64,000 nucleotides of DNA from Anaerolineae bacterium (GTDB lineage: Bacteria > Chloroflexota > Anaerolineae > UBA3071): positions 55,176-119,175 of the forward strand of contig JARYMM010000001.1 in NCBI GenBank assembly GCA_029907105.1, written 5' to 3'. Position 1 is the first letter of the stretch, and each line of letters starts with the position of its first letter. A program made the translations under genes and the position numbers. Under the pieces are notes generated by a model, which was not told the origin of the DNA, did not search any database, and worked only from the letters and a program-made list of their open reading frames with translations. Shown here one piece after another: positions 18,921 to 26,629 of the stretch.

Positions 18921-18942
18921 GCGCTGGACCTTAGTCCAGCGC
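18921..18942. repeat. Palindromic element, CTTA loop (copy 1)
   Basis: GCGCTGGAC-CTTA-GTCCAGCGC, perfect 9-bp arms. The same loop and core GGAC..GTCC recur at 19166-19187. Confidence 0.65.
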
Positions 18943-19046
18943 CACAGCGGCTCTCCGCAGGGGCATTCGAAGCCGGTCTTCTTCGATCGCCGAAGGTCTC
19001 CGACCGAGGCGAGAAACGCGAAGAACGGAGTTCTCCCTTTCCGCAT

Positions 19047-19075
19047 TTGACAAACCGAACGGTTGTTCGTATAAT
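19047..19075 (+). promoter_or_regulatory. Consensus sigma-70 promoter with LexA-type box
   Basis: -35 TTGACA (19047-19052), exactly 17 bp, -10 TATAAT (19070-19075): both hexamers are perfect. The spacer contains CGAAC-GGTT-GTTCG (19056-19069), a 5-bp inverted repeat with 4-bp centre matching the GAAC-N4-GTTC core of Gram-positive-type LexA boxes. Bound repressor would block the promoter. It points to the radical-SAM DNA-repair gene at 19249. Confidence 0.75.
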
Positions 19076-19165
19076 GGGGCCGTGGGCGTTGTTGTGTGAC
19101 TGCTGGCCAAATTCGATGTCATATTCTGGTACCGTCAACTCAGCGTAACTGCCCAGCTAATGTTC

Positions 19166-19187
19166 GCAGCGGACCTTAGTCCGCTGC
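19166..19187. repeat. Palindromic element, CTTA loop (copy 2)
   Basis: Nine-bp arms GCAGCGGAC / GTCCGCTGC around CTTA, in the leader of the radical-SAM gene. It pairs with copy 1 at 18921. Confidence 0.65.
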
Positions 19188-19205
19188 CTTCAACGAACTG
19201 CCGGG

Positions 19206-19227
19206 CCGCCGGACCAGGGTCCGGCGG
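19206..19227. repeat. Palindromic element CCGCCGGA type
   Basis: CCGCCGGAC-CAGG-GTCCGGCGG followed by GAGCG, just before the radical-SAM ribosome site. A related copy with a different centre lies at 43661-43684 and is also followed by GAGCG; one arm is found near 15571. Confidence 0.6.
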
Positions 19228-19248
19228 GAGCGCAAGGGGCGTGAGCCA

Positions 19249-20361
19249 ATGGACATTCATCGGAAGCTCGATCTGCTGGGCCGGGCGGCCGGTTTTGACG
19301 TCTGCGCACCGCCGGGCGGCCCGCCAGACCTGAGACCCTACATCTCTTACGTGCAACCGCCGGGCGGCGGCAAGAAGCCGGTGCTCAAGGTGCTGCAGAC
19401 CAGCTTCTGCGAGCGTAACTGCCGCTACTGCGCCTTCCGCGCCGGCAGAGACGTGGAGCGCGCCGCCTTCACCCCCGACGAACTGGCCGCCGCCTTCGAT
19501 CAGATGCAGCGCAGTGGCCTGGTGCAGGGGCTGTTCCTCAGCTCAGGCATCGCCGGCAGCGTGCGCACCATGGACCGTATGATCGCCACGGTGGAGCTGG
19601 TGCGGGAGCGCTACGGCTACACCGGCTACGTGCACCTCAAGATCCTCCCCGACGCCGAGGAGGCGCAGATCGAACAGGCCGTGCGGCTGGCCGATCGGGT
19701 TTCCGTGAACCTGGAAGCGCCCAACCCGGAGCGGCTGGCGCTGTTGGCGCCGCGCAAGGATTTCGCCCAGGGGTTGATGGGCCCGCTGCGCCGCGCTGCA
19801 GCGGCCATCGCTCGCGGGCAGGGCCTCTGGACGAAGCTGGGGCTGACCACACAGTTCGTGGTCGGCGCGGCAGGCGAGAGCGACCGCGAGCTGCTGGCCA
19901 CCACGCAACGGCTGTACGACGAACTGCACCTGGCGCGGGCCTACTTCAGCGCCTTCAGCCCGGTGCCCGATACCCCCCTGGAAGACCAGCCGCCTGTGCA
20001 TCCTGCCCGGCAGCACCGCCTCTACCAGAGCGATTTCCTCATGCGCTACTATGGTTTCCGCCTCGATGATTTCGTCTTCGACGCCCAGGGTAACCTGGCC
20101 CTGAACGAGGATCCCAAAATAGCCTGGGCGGAGGCGCATCCCGAATACTTCCCCGTGGAGGTCAACCGTGCCGGCCAGTCCGCGCTGCTGCGGGTGCCCG
20201 GCATCGGCCCCGTCTCCGCCCGCCGCATCCTGGAGGCCCGCCGGCAGGGCGTTTTGCGCTCGCTCGGCGACCTGCGCAGGCTGGGAGTGATCGTGGCCCG
20301 CGCCGCGCCCTACGTCCTGCTCAATGGCCAGCGCCCGCCGCTACAGATGAGCCTCTTCTGA
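19249..20361 (+). CDS. Radical SAM DNA modification/repair protein
   Basis: A 370-residue radical-SAM protein. The cluster motif is C54-x3-C58-x2-C61 (SFCERNCRYCAF). The C-terminus carries a helix-hairpin-helix DNA-binding motif (LLRVPGIGPVSARRIL, about 309-325). This architecture is that of the putative DNA modification/repair radical-SAM family that is often paired with a uracil-DNA-glycosylase-fold partner; no such partner is seen here. The ATG at 19249 follows AAGGGGC. Expression from a LexA-type controlled promoter (19047-19075) fits a damage-induced role. The stop is immediately followed by a 7-bp repeat array. Confidence 0.85.
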   Translation: MDIHRKLDLLGRAAGFDVCAPPGGPPDLRPYISYVQPPGGGKKPVLKVLQTSFCERNCRYCAFRAGRDVERAAFTPDELAAAFDQMQRSGLVQGLFLSSGIAGSVRTMDRMIATVELVRERYGYTGYVHLKILPDAEEAQIEQAVRLADRVSVNLEAPNPERLALLAPRKDFAQGLMGPLRRAAAAIARGQGLWTKLGLTTQFVVGAAGESDRELLATTQRLYDELHLARAYFSAFSPVPDTPLEDQPPVHPARQHRLYQSDFLMRYYGFRLDDFVFDAQGNLALNEDPKIAWAEAHPEYFPVEVNRAGQSALLRVPGIGPVSARRILEARRQGVLRSLGDLRRLGVIVARAAPYVLLNGQRPPLQMSLF

Positions 20362-20434
20362 TTGCGGATTGCGGAATGCGGATTGCGGAATGCGGATTGC
20401 GGAATGCGGAATGCGGATTGCGGAATGCGGAATG
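20360..20434. repeat. 7-bp tandem array GCGGAWT, about 10 copies
   Basis: Alternating units GCGGATT and GCGGAAT, beginning at the stop codon of the radical-SAM gene. The reverse complement (CAATCCG) is the unit found inside the hdrA genes at 46214, 49199 and 55269, and about two copies follow the next gene at 21009-21027. Confidence 0.9.
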
Positions 20435-20485
20435 GCCGATTATGGGAACGCGAAGGGCTCCCTGTGTATGTTGAAACGTGGCGAT

Positions 20486-20513
20486 TTGCTGATCGGGCCG
20501 GAAAGGGTATAAT
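20486..20513 (+). promoter_or_regulatory. Promoter of Tag-like gene
   Basis: -35 TTGCTG (20486-20491), 16-bp spacer, consensus -10 TATAAT (20508-20513). Confidence 0.65.
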
Positions 20514-20561
20514 ACTGTTAATGGTGAGGGAGAGAAGCAGAGTTTACAGGGAGTTGTGAGC

Positions 20562-21008
20562 ATGACTTACGAGATCCCGCCTCGCCAGAGGCCCACAGAC
20601 GATAACGGCTACCTGGAGCAGATGACCAAGGCGGTCTTCCAGGCCGGGTTTAGCTGGAAGGTCATCGGCGACAAATGGCCCAACTTCCGGCGGGCCTTCG
20701 ACGGCTTCGATGTCGAGAAGGTGGCCAACTACGATGCCCTGGACGTGGACCGCCTGCTGGCCGACGAGTCCATCGTGCGCAACGGGCGCAAGATCGAGGC
20801 CACCATCCACAACGCCCGCGTGATGCAGGAACTCATCGCCAGGCACGGCTCTTTCTACAACTATCTGCGCAGTCTGGACAGTCTCGATTACGCCGGCCGG
20901 CGCAGGGAACTGCACCGTCGCTTCCGTCACCTCGGCCCCACGGGCATCTTTGTTTTCCTGTATTGCGTGGACGAAGAGGTGCCGGACTGGGAAGAGCGGA
21001 ACGCCTGA
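20562..21008 (+). CDS. DNA-3-methyladenine glycosylase I-like (Tag family, short)
   Basis: A 148-residue protein of the Tag/HhH-GPD-related family, which removes 3-methyladenine from DNA. The core is clear: QMTKAVFQAGFSWKVIGDKWPNFRRAFDGFDVEKVANY, then LLADESIVRNGRKIEATIHNARV, and LGPTGIFVFLY. It is shorter than typical Tag (about 185-190) and lacks both the N-terminal CxW start and the C-terminal zinc-site Cys/His region, so it may be a divergent subfamily without the zinc clip. The ATG at 20562 follows GGGAG by 8 nt. With the radical-SAM gene and DUF763 it forms a possible DNA-repair neighbourhood. Confidence 0.8.
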   Translation: MTYEIPPRQRPTDDNGYLEQMTKAVFQAGFSWKVIGDKWPNFRRAFDGFDVEKVANYDALDVDRLLADESIVRNGRKIEATIHNARVMQELIARHGSFYNYLRSLDSLDYAGRRRELHRRFRHLGPTGIFVFLYCVDEEVPDWEERNA

Positions 21009-21057
21009 CTGCGGATTGCGGATTGCAAATAGTGGATCTGAAATCGCCTGGGAGGCA

Positions 21058-22092
21058 ATGGTGACTCTCCAGCGTTTGTTCGGACAGGGATTGGACCGGC
21101 TGGTTCTCGAGGGGATGATCGGCCTGGTGCGCCGGGGCGATTATGTGGTGCCACGGCAGGAAGGGGAGAAGGTGCTGAATGAATACGGCCTGGGCGATCC
21201 CCGCCGTTTCTTTCCTCCGCTGCCCGCCGAACCAGCGCGGGAGGTAGGGGTACGTCTGCTGGAGCAACGGCCGCGCTACACGGTGAGTCAGTGGCGCATC
21301 GCCAGTCCCTTTCCCGGTGCCGTGCCGCCCAAGGATGTCCTGGCCACGCGGTGTTTTCGGCCGCGTCAGAGGCCGCGGGGGCGTGTGCTCGTGTTGCATG
21401 GGGCCATGGTGCGCAGCCGTTGGCCCTGGGATTGGCTGGCCCGTCGCCTGGCGGAGCGAGGCATCGAAGCATTGGTGCCCAGCATGCCCGACCACTACGA
21501 ACGCACGCCGCCCGGCGAACACAGTGGCCAGTATCTCATCGGCGGCCATCTGCGGCGCGGGTTAGAGGTGATCCGGCAAGGGGTGACGGACGTGCGGGCG
21601 CTGGTGCGGCGGCTGCGGCAGGAGGGAGACGCCCCGCTGGGCATCATCGGCTTCAGCATGGGCGGGCTCATTGGCGGCTGGACGATCACGCTGGAGCCGC
21701 TGGATTTTGCTGTGCTGGTGGAGCCGGCCGTGCAGCTCGATCCCATCGTCTTCGAGACGCGGCTGGGGGACGTGGCCTGGCGCAGCCTGGGACAGGCAGG
21801 CTGGAGTGAGCAGGAAGTGAGGGAGTGGCTGCAGGCGCTTTCGCCGCTGTGGTGGCCGCCGCTGCTGCCGCCGGAGCGTCTGCTGCTCATGCTGCCAGAG
21901 CATGACTGCTTCGTGCCGCCGCACGCTGTGGAGCGGGCCTGGGAATGTTGGGGGCAGCCGCAACTGGCGCACTACCCGGCCGGGCACATCAGCCTCTATC
22001 TGCTGCGCCGCCCCTGGCGGGATATCTTCGCCTTCGTAGAACGCTGGTGCCTGCCGGCGGAAGCGCCGATGACGCGCAAGGGTAAAGTGTAA
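21058..22092 (+). CDS. Alpha/beta hydrolase
   Basis: A 344-residue cytoplasmic alpha/beta hydrolase. Nucleophile elbow GFSMGG with S200; a later acid in LMLPEHDCFVPP and histidine in YPAGHISLYLLRR complete a plausible catalytic triad. An oxyanion-type HGAM follows the first core strand (VLVLHGAMV). Similarity is to the ABHD18-like/DUF2048 group, substrate unknown. GGGAGG lies 2 nt before ATG 21058 and 5 nt before GTG 21061, so the GTG may be the real start. The gene begins 49 bp after the Tag-like gene. Confidence 0.75.
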   Translation: MVTLQRLFGQGLDRLVLEGMIGLVRRGDYVVPRQEGEKVLNEYGLGDPRRFFPPLPAEPAREVGVRLLEQRPRYTVSQWRIASPFPGAVPPKDVLATRCFRPRQRPRGRVLVLHGAMVRSRWPWDWLARRLAERGIEALVPSMPDHYERTPPGEHSGQYLIGGHLRRGLEVIRQGVTDVRALVRRLRQEGDAPLGIIGFSMGGLIGGWTITLEPLDFAVLVEPAVQLDPIVFETRLGDVAWRSLGQAGWSEQEVREWLQALSPLWWPPLLPPERLLLMLPEHDCFVPPHAVERAWECWGQPQLAHYPAGHISLYLLRRPWRDIFAFVERWCLPAEAPMTRKGKV

Positions 22093-22094
22093 GG

Positions 22095-22123
22095 TTGACA
22101 AATCGGCGGTTTGATGCTATGAT
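22095..22123 (+). promoter_or_regulatory. Promoter of duplicated-domain lipoprotein
   Basis: -35 TTGACA (22095-22100), 17-bp spacer, -10 TATGAT (22118-22123) preceded by TGC. A second possible -10 (TATAAT) starts 5 bp later. Confidence 0.7.
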
Positions 22124-22257
22124 ATAATTAAGGCCGAGGTGACCGGGCGCGTCATCTCCAGGTCTAGGATGCAAGGCCTTGCTGTCGCTTTCTTTGGTGC
22201 TCCGTTTTACTTTCCGTTCCACGTGTTTATCCCAGAGAGGGGAAGGAGGTAAACCAC

Positions 22258-23217
22258 ATGCTCCGCAAGCGTTCTGTCCCGATGATTGCCGTGTTCTTAT
22301 CCCTTGCCCTGGTTTGCTCATTGACGGTGGGCTGCCGTGGACGGGAGGCCCCACCGGAAAAGAAGCCTCTGCACATCAATCTGCCCCGCATCAGCATCGC
22401 CTATGACGAGCAAGGCGAGCCCTCTGTCCTGGGAACCCCCCTGAAAAACATAGAGCGCCTGATGCGCTCTGACCTCAGCATGTTGCGCCTCTCGCCGGAG
22501 CTCGTCCGGCAACTGATGGACTGGGGCGTCCAACACGCTGAGGTGGCCGTGGCGCCAGATGGGCTGTTCCTCTTCGTCAACAACAAGCCGCTGCCCTATC
22601 TGGCCTGGGATGAACAGATCCTGGCCAATGTCGGCGCCAAGATGGACAAGCTGGGGGTGCTGCCTCCGACGGTAGCCAGGTACATCACTCTGGAGAGAGC
22701 GCTGCCGGCTTTGGTGCGCACACTGGGCATTGGTCTGGTGCTCAAAATGCCCGTGGCTTCAGGGCAAGAGGCCCTTCCCTTCGAGGAGCACGCCGATGGC
22801 GCGCCGGTGCCTCCGGTTGAGGTGCCGGAGGAGAAGCTGGTCAGCCTCCAGGTCCCCCTGGAGTACGACGAGACGGGGCAGCCCTCGGTGGATGGGATCA
22901 AGCTGCGCGAGCTGGGGAAATTGACCGGGCAACCCATGGCCATCGGCGAGCTGGATCCGGCCACCCTGGCCACGCTCAGCCAGGCCGAAGTGGAGAACAT
23001 GTTTTTGCGGATGGAGGGCAGAGGGCTGGTGCCTTACGTGGATGGCCAGCAGATGCCTTACATCAACTGGGCAGACGAGTATCTGCTGAACCTGCTGGAC
23101 CTGGTGGAGAAAGCGAGGCCTGATCTGCCGCCTTTTGCGCTGGATGCCGTGCGCCGGGCCGTGCCGGGTATCAAGGAGGCTGACATCCGCGTCCAGGCCA
23201 AATTTCGTACCCCCTAG
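22258..23217 (+). CDS. Lipoprotein with tandem duplicated domain
   Basis: A 319-residue lipoprotein (lipobox LTVGC, C26) of no recognised family. Two halves are clearly homologous: about 45-130 (ISIAYDEQGEPSVLGTPL ... LFLFVNNKPLPYLAWDE) and about 200-290 (VPLEYDETGQPSVDGIKL ... LVPYVDGQQMPYINWAD). Each has a [Y]DExGxPSVxG opening and a closing PY-(L/I)-xW-(D/A) motif, suggesting two copies of a small ligand-binding or wall-binding fold. Excellent ribosome site (GGAAGGAGGT). The TAG stop follows a run of five C. The frame after it continues as a Pro/Thr linker into PIMT (see findings). Confidence 0.7.
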   Translation: MLRKRSVPMIAVFLSLALVCSLTVGCRGREAPPEKKPLHINLPRISIAYDEQGEPSVLGTPLKNIERLMRSDLSMLRLSPELVRQLMDWGVQHAEVAVAPDGLFLFVNNKPLPYLAWDEQILANVGAKMDKLGVLPPTVARYITLERALPALVRTLGIGLVLKMPVASGQEALPFEEHADGAPVPPVEVPEEKLVSLQVPLEYDETGQPSVDGIKLRELGKLTGQPMAIGELDPATLATLSQAEVENMFLRMEGRGLVPYVDGQQMPYINWADEYLLNLLDLVEKARPDLPPFALDAVRRAVPGIKEADIRVQAKFRTP

Positions 23218-23323
23218 GCCTGCCGAAGCACCGCCAGCGCCTTCTGAACCGACTCCCATACCGGCCTCTCCCACGCCCACCCTTGCGCCAGTGGCGGCCG
23301 AGGAGGAAGAGACCTTCGCCAGG

Positions 23324-23959
23324 ATGCGGCAGGAGATGGTGGATAGCACCATCCGTGCCCGCGGGGTCAGCGATGCCGCGGTGCTGCGGGCCATGGAAAC
23401 GGTGCCCCGCCATCGCTTCGTGCCGGAGGATTACCTCGGACAGGCCTATGCCGATCATCCCCTGCCCATCGGTTACGGCCAGACCATTTCCCAGCCCTAT
23501 ATTGTGGCGCTGATGACGGAGTCGCTGGACCTGGAGCCGGGCGAGCGGGTGCTGGAGATCGGCACCGGCTCTGGCTACCAGGCCGCCGTGCTGGCCGAAC
23601 TGGTGGATGAGGTCTACTCCGTCGAGATCATCCCCGAACTGGCCGAAAGCGCCGCCCGGAGGCTGCGGGAGCTGGGCTACGACAACGTGCGCACGAAGCA
23701 GGGCGATGGCTATTACGGCTGGGAGGAATACGCGCCTTTCGACGCCATCATCGTCACCTGTGCGCCGGACCACGTGCCGCAGCCGCTGGTCAATCAACTG
23801 GCCGAGGGTGGGCGGCTGGTCGTGCCCATTGGCCCGCCGGGGGGCTATCAGACGTTGTGGCAGTACGTGCGGGAAGCGGATGGGTTGAAAGCCTACAATC
23901 TGGGCGGCGTGCGCTTCGTGCCCCTGCTGCGCGAAGTGCCCGAACGACCAGGCGAGTGA
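23324..23959 (+). CDS. pcm: Protein-L-isoaspartate O-methyltransferase
   Basis: A 211-residue SAM-dependent enzyme that methylates L-isoaspartyl residues for repair of damaged proteins. Family motifs: MVDSTIRARGVSDAAVLRAMETVPRHRFVP, YGQTISQPYIVALM, the SAM-binding VLEIGTGSGYQAAVLA, and VPIGPPGG. The domain is complete from the ATG at 23324. The reading frame is, however, open for 189 bp further upstream and encodes a Pro/Ala/Thr linker (PTPIPASPTPTLAPVAA) typical of exported proteins, overlapping the end of the lipoprotein gene, so a longer or fused product is possible. Confidence 0.85.
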   Translation: MRQEMVDSTIRARGVSDAAVLRAMETVPRHRFVPEDYLGQAYADHPLPIGYGQTISQPYIVALMTESLDLEPGERVLEIGTGSGYQAAVLAELVDEVYSVEIIPELAESAARRLRELGYDNVRTKQGDGYYGWEEYAPFDAIIVTCAPDHVPQPLVNQLAEGGRLVVPIGPPGGYQTLWQYVREADGLKAYNLGGVRFVPLLREVPERPGE

Positions 23960-23972
23960 GGGGGTTCCGGAA

Positions 23973-26435
23973 TCAATAGGATGGCCGCTGTTCTCTCGCT
24001 ACCGTCCAAATGCTCAGCATCGCGCCAGCGTAGCAGGCCGCTCCCGCGCCTAGCACGGCGCTGAAGCCCCAGGAAAGCGCTCCCAGCGCTGCCAGGATCG
24101 AACTGAGCACCGAGGTGCAACCGTTGACCGCCCAGGCCCAGGGGATGAGCCTGGGCGTTCGTCGTTCCAGCAGCCCGATGCCCCTGGGGAAAGGCACACC
24201 CATCAGGAAACCCAGCGGAGCCAGCGTGAGCACGGCGATGCCGAAGCGGCCGAACAGCGGCAGCCCCAGCGTCAGCCGGAAGAGGTACGGCAGGAGCAGC
24301 GGATAAAGGATGATAGCCACCGTCAGCCCTCCGAGGGTGAGACGGTGCGGCAGGCGGGGTGCACAGAGGCTGCCCAGGCCGGAGAAAAGCAGCAAGGCAA
24401 ACAGCACAGCGGTCATGGCGTATACCGGCTGGCCCAGGAAGAGGATGAACCGCTGCATCAAGGGAATCTCCACGAACAGATAGGCCAACCCCAACAGCCC
24501 GAAATACAGAAACGCCCGCCCCCTGAGTTCCCCCCATTTACCCTGAGTTCCCGCGGTTCCTTTTAGAAGAAGCGGCCCCAGGATCAGCACCACTGAGGCC
24601 AACACCGCCAGCGCCAGCAGGGCCAGGAGCACGAAGTAGCCGCTGCCGCCGAAAGGCTGCCAGGTCTTGCCCAGCGTGCGCAGGATGGCCGGCGTCTGCT
24701 GCCAGCGGAAGAAGTGGAAGAAGAAGGGATGATCATCGGTTGGCGGGGCAACGGCGAAGGGGTAAGCGGCGTAGAAGGCCCGCCGGTCATCGCTGGCCAG
24801 CAGTTCGCCGAAGGCCTGGACGTAGTAAGGCTCGGGCAGCACGTTGTAGCGGTTGGTCTCTTCGGGCCGCACGCCGGGACCGACGACGAGGTCGAAGCGG
24901 CGAGCGGTGCAGAACTCCCGCACGGCGTCCATCTCCGCCGCTGTGAAGCCGCCCTTTTTGGCCAGGAGGGTCCCCGTCTGCACGCCGCGAAAGGCGATGA
25001 TCCCTGCCGCTGGGTCGGCGACGCCAGCCTCCTCCAGGGCCTCCACGATCAGGGCCAGCGTGCGCACCGTTTCGCTGGGCGGCGTCTGCAGCCAGCGGGT
25101 CACCACCAGCAACCCGTCCTCTTCCAGATGGGCCAGGTAGTCGGAGAAGGCCTCCACGGTGTGCAGGTAGTCCTCGGCCAGACTGTAGGCCCCTGAGGTC
25201 ACCGGGCGATAGGGCTGGGTCAGGGCCAATTGCACCACGTCGAAACGCTCAGCACTGCGGCGCAGATAACTCCGCCCCACCTCGCTCACCACCCGCACCC
25301 GTGGGTCGCCATAGACGTCGGCAGCGGGTGGGCTCATGCCGTAACGGGCGGCGGTGATGAGCAGCGGATTGCTTTCCACGGCGGTCACGGCGGCAGCGCC
25401 CTCCGCCAGAGCTGCCCACACGTCCAGGCCGCCTTTGGGCTCCAGGATCAACGCCCGCGCCCCTGGCCGCAGGCGGTAGGCGATCGCTGCCGGCAGGTAG
25501 TCGCTGAAGGCCAGGTCGGCCTGTGGGTTGGCGATGAGGGGGACGGCGGTGAGGTCGTCGCCGTCCACGGTGAGGCCAAGCTGTGGTGGCGGTGCCGCGG
25601 TGTAGGTATAGCTCAGCCCTGGCAGTTGCCGCACGCCGGGGCTTTGCAGCAGGTCCACGCGGGAGAAGGCGTTCCAGTCGCTGAAGATGACGCGGGCACC
25701 CGGATAGAGCAGGGCCTGGCTCAGTCCCTTGTAGGGCGAGAGGCGCACGTCGAGAAAAGGTGGTCGGGCCACGGTCAGCCAGGCCAGCAACGCCGTCCCC
25801 GCCAGGTAACCCAATGTAGGGGCAGGTTTAAAACCTGCCCTGCCAGGTTCCAAACCTGCCCCTACCACGCCGCGCCAGGCGAAGGCAGCCGTGGCCAGCC
25901 AGCCCAGAAGCCCGGCGGCGGCGACCGTGCCCGGCCCGCCCAGCCGCGGCAGGAGCAGCACGGCCAACAGACATCCGGCGGCCGAGCCGGCCATGTTGGC
26001 TCCGTAAATGCGATGGGCTCCTGTTGGGGCTGCGGCCAGGGGGATGGATACTGCCAGCCCGCTGAGGGCAAAGGGCACAACCAGGGCCAGGTAGTACAGG
26101 AGCAGGTAGAGCGCCTGTCGTGGGTCCCAGGCGATGCTGTAGGAGTCGAAGGGCAGGGCGTTCGTGAGCAGGTAGCTGGCCGGGATGCTCAGGCCGAAGG
26201 CGGCAGCCAGCCAGGCCAGACGGTGACGCCAGTGGCTGCCTGCCAGCCGCGGCCATAGCGTGAGCAGCGACCCGCTGGCCCCGAAGCCCAGCAGGGCCAG
26301 GCTCACGGCCATGAAGGCGAAATGGTAGAACTGGGCCAGAGAGAAGATGCGGGTCAGGCTGATCTCGAAGACAAAGGTAGCTGCGGCCAGCAGAAACAGG
26401 CCCAGGTAGATGGACAGCATGGGATCCTTTTTCAT
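23973..26435 (-). CDS. Polytopic membrane protein with spermidine-synthase-like domain
   Basis: About 820 residues. N-terminal helices (about 6-240) and a C-terminal block of helices (about 610-810) flank a methyltransferase/spermidine-synthase-like Rossmann domain (about 335-520: ALILEPKGGLDVWAALAEGAAAVTAVESNPLL, VGRSYLRRSAERFDVVQL). This architecture is common in bacteria and its reaction is unknown. A palindromic element at 25816-25865 is inserted in frame between helices and encodes GAGLEPGRAGFKPAP. The start may be ATG 26435, which coincides with the predicted transcription start (leaderless), or ATG 26420, which has AAAGGA 4 nt before it. Confidence 0.75.
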   Translation of the reverse strand: MKKDPMLSIYLGLFLLAAATFVFEISLTRIFSLAQFYHFAFMAVSLALLGFGASGSLLTLWPRLAGSHWRHRLAWLAAAFGLSIPASYLLTNALPFDSYSIAWDPRQALYLLLYYLALVVPFALSGLAVSIPLAAAPTGAHRIYGANMAGSAAGCLLAVLLLPRLGGPGTVAAAGLLGWLATAAFAWRGVVGAGLEPGRAGFKPAPTLGYLAGTALLAWLTVARPPFLDVRLSPYKGLSQALLYPGARVIFSDWNAFSRVDLLQSPGVRQLPGLSYTYTAAPPPQLGLTVDGDDLTAVPLIANPQADLAFSDYLPAAIAYRLRPGARALILEPKGGLDVWAALAEGAAAVTAVESNPLLITAARYGMSPPAADVYGDPRVRVVSEVGRSYLRRSAERFDVVQLALTQPYRPVTSGAYSLAEDYLHTVEAFSDYLAHLEEDGLLVVTRWLQTPPSETVRTLALIVEALEEAGVADPAAGIIAFRGVQTGTLLAKKGGFTAAEMDAVREFCTARRFDLVVGPGVRPEETNRYNVLPEPYYVQAFGELLASDDRRAFYAAYPFAVAPPTDDHPFFFHFFRWQQTPAILRTLGKTWQPFGGSGYFVLLALLALAVLASVVLILGPLLLKGTAGTQGKWGELRGRAFLYFGLLGLAYLFVEIPLMQRFILFLGQPVYAMTAVLFALLLFSGLGSLCAPRLPHRLTLGGLTVAIILYPLLLPYLFRLTLGLPLFGRFGIAVLTLAPLGFLMGVPFPRGIGLLERRTPRLIPWAWAVNGCTSVLSSILAALGALSWGFSAVLGAGAACYAGAMLSIWTVAREQRPSY
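25816..25865. repeat. Palindromic element (GGGGCAGGTTT) inside a gene
   Basis: A 50-bp element whose ends are complementary (GTAGGGGCAGGTTT at one end, its reverse complement at the other) with an internal repeat, inserted in frame in the spermidine-synthase-like membrane protein. A simpler copy lies at 41869-41897. Confidence 0.8.
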
Positions 26436-26441
26436 AGCAGA

Positions 26442-26470
26442 ACTATAGCAGAAAGAGCGCCAACGGTCAA
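26442..26470 (-). promoter_or_regulatory. Promoter of membrane protein gene
   Basis: Minus strand: -35 TTGACC (26465-26470), 17-bp spacer, -10 TATAGT (26442-26447) preceded by TGC. The predicted transcription start falls at about 26435. Confidence 0.6.
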
Positions 26471-26629
26471 AATGGCACAAGTCGTAGCTCGGGCTTCCCC
26501 TTTCGGGAGAGTCATGTTAGAATTAACGTGAAGCCATTGCCAAATGACAGCGGTCATGGTCAGATTGTACCGGCCGTGCTACATTTGGTCAGAGGTCTGT
26601 GAGCAAAGCAAGGCAAAGGAGGAGCCCAC

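Larger units (their letters stand above)
18882..19248. other. Intergenic region with palindromes and SOS-type promoter
   Basis: No gene. It contains a palindrome with 9-bp arms and CTTA loop at 18921-18942, a second of the same type at 19166-19187, another family at 19206-19227, and the promoter plus LexA-type box at 19047-19075, leaving a roughly 165-nt leader before the radical-SAM gene. Confidence 0.7.

Noticed and set aside
20360..20434. Possible CRISPR array
   Set aside because: Units are 7 bp with no spacers; no cas genes are near. It is a short-unit tandem repeat.
25230..26258. Long plus-strand frame opposite the spermidine-synthase-like gene
   Set aside because: His/Gln/Arg-rich composition and no motifs; the minus strand has clear membrane helices and a methyltransferase-like core.
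26500..26629. Riboswitch-like leader before nfnA
   Set aside because: Some short complementary stretches but no known riboswitch core could be recognised by eye.
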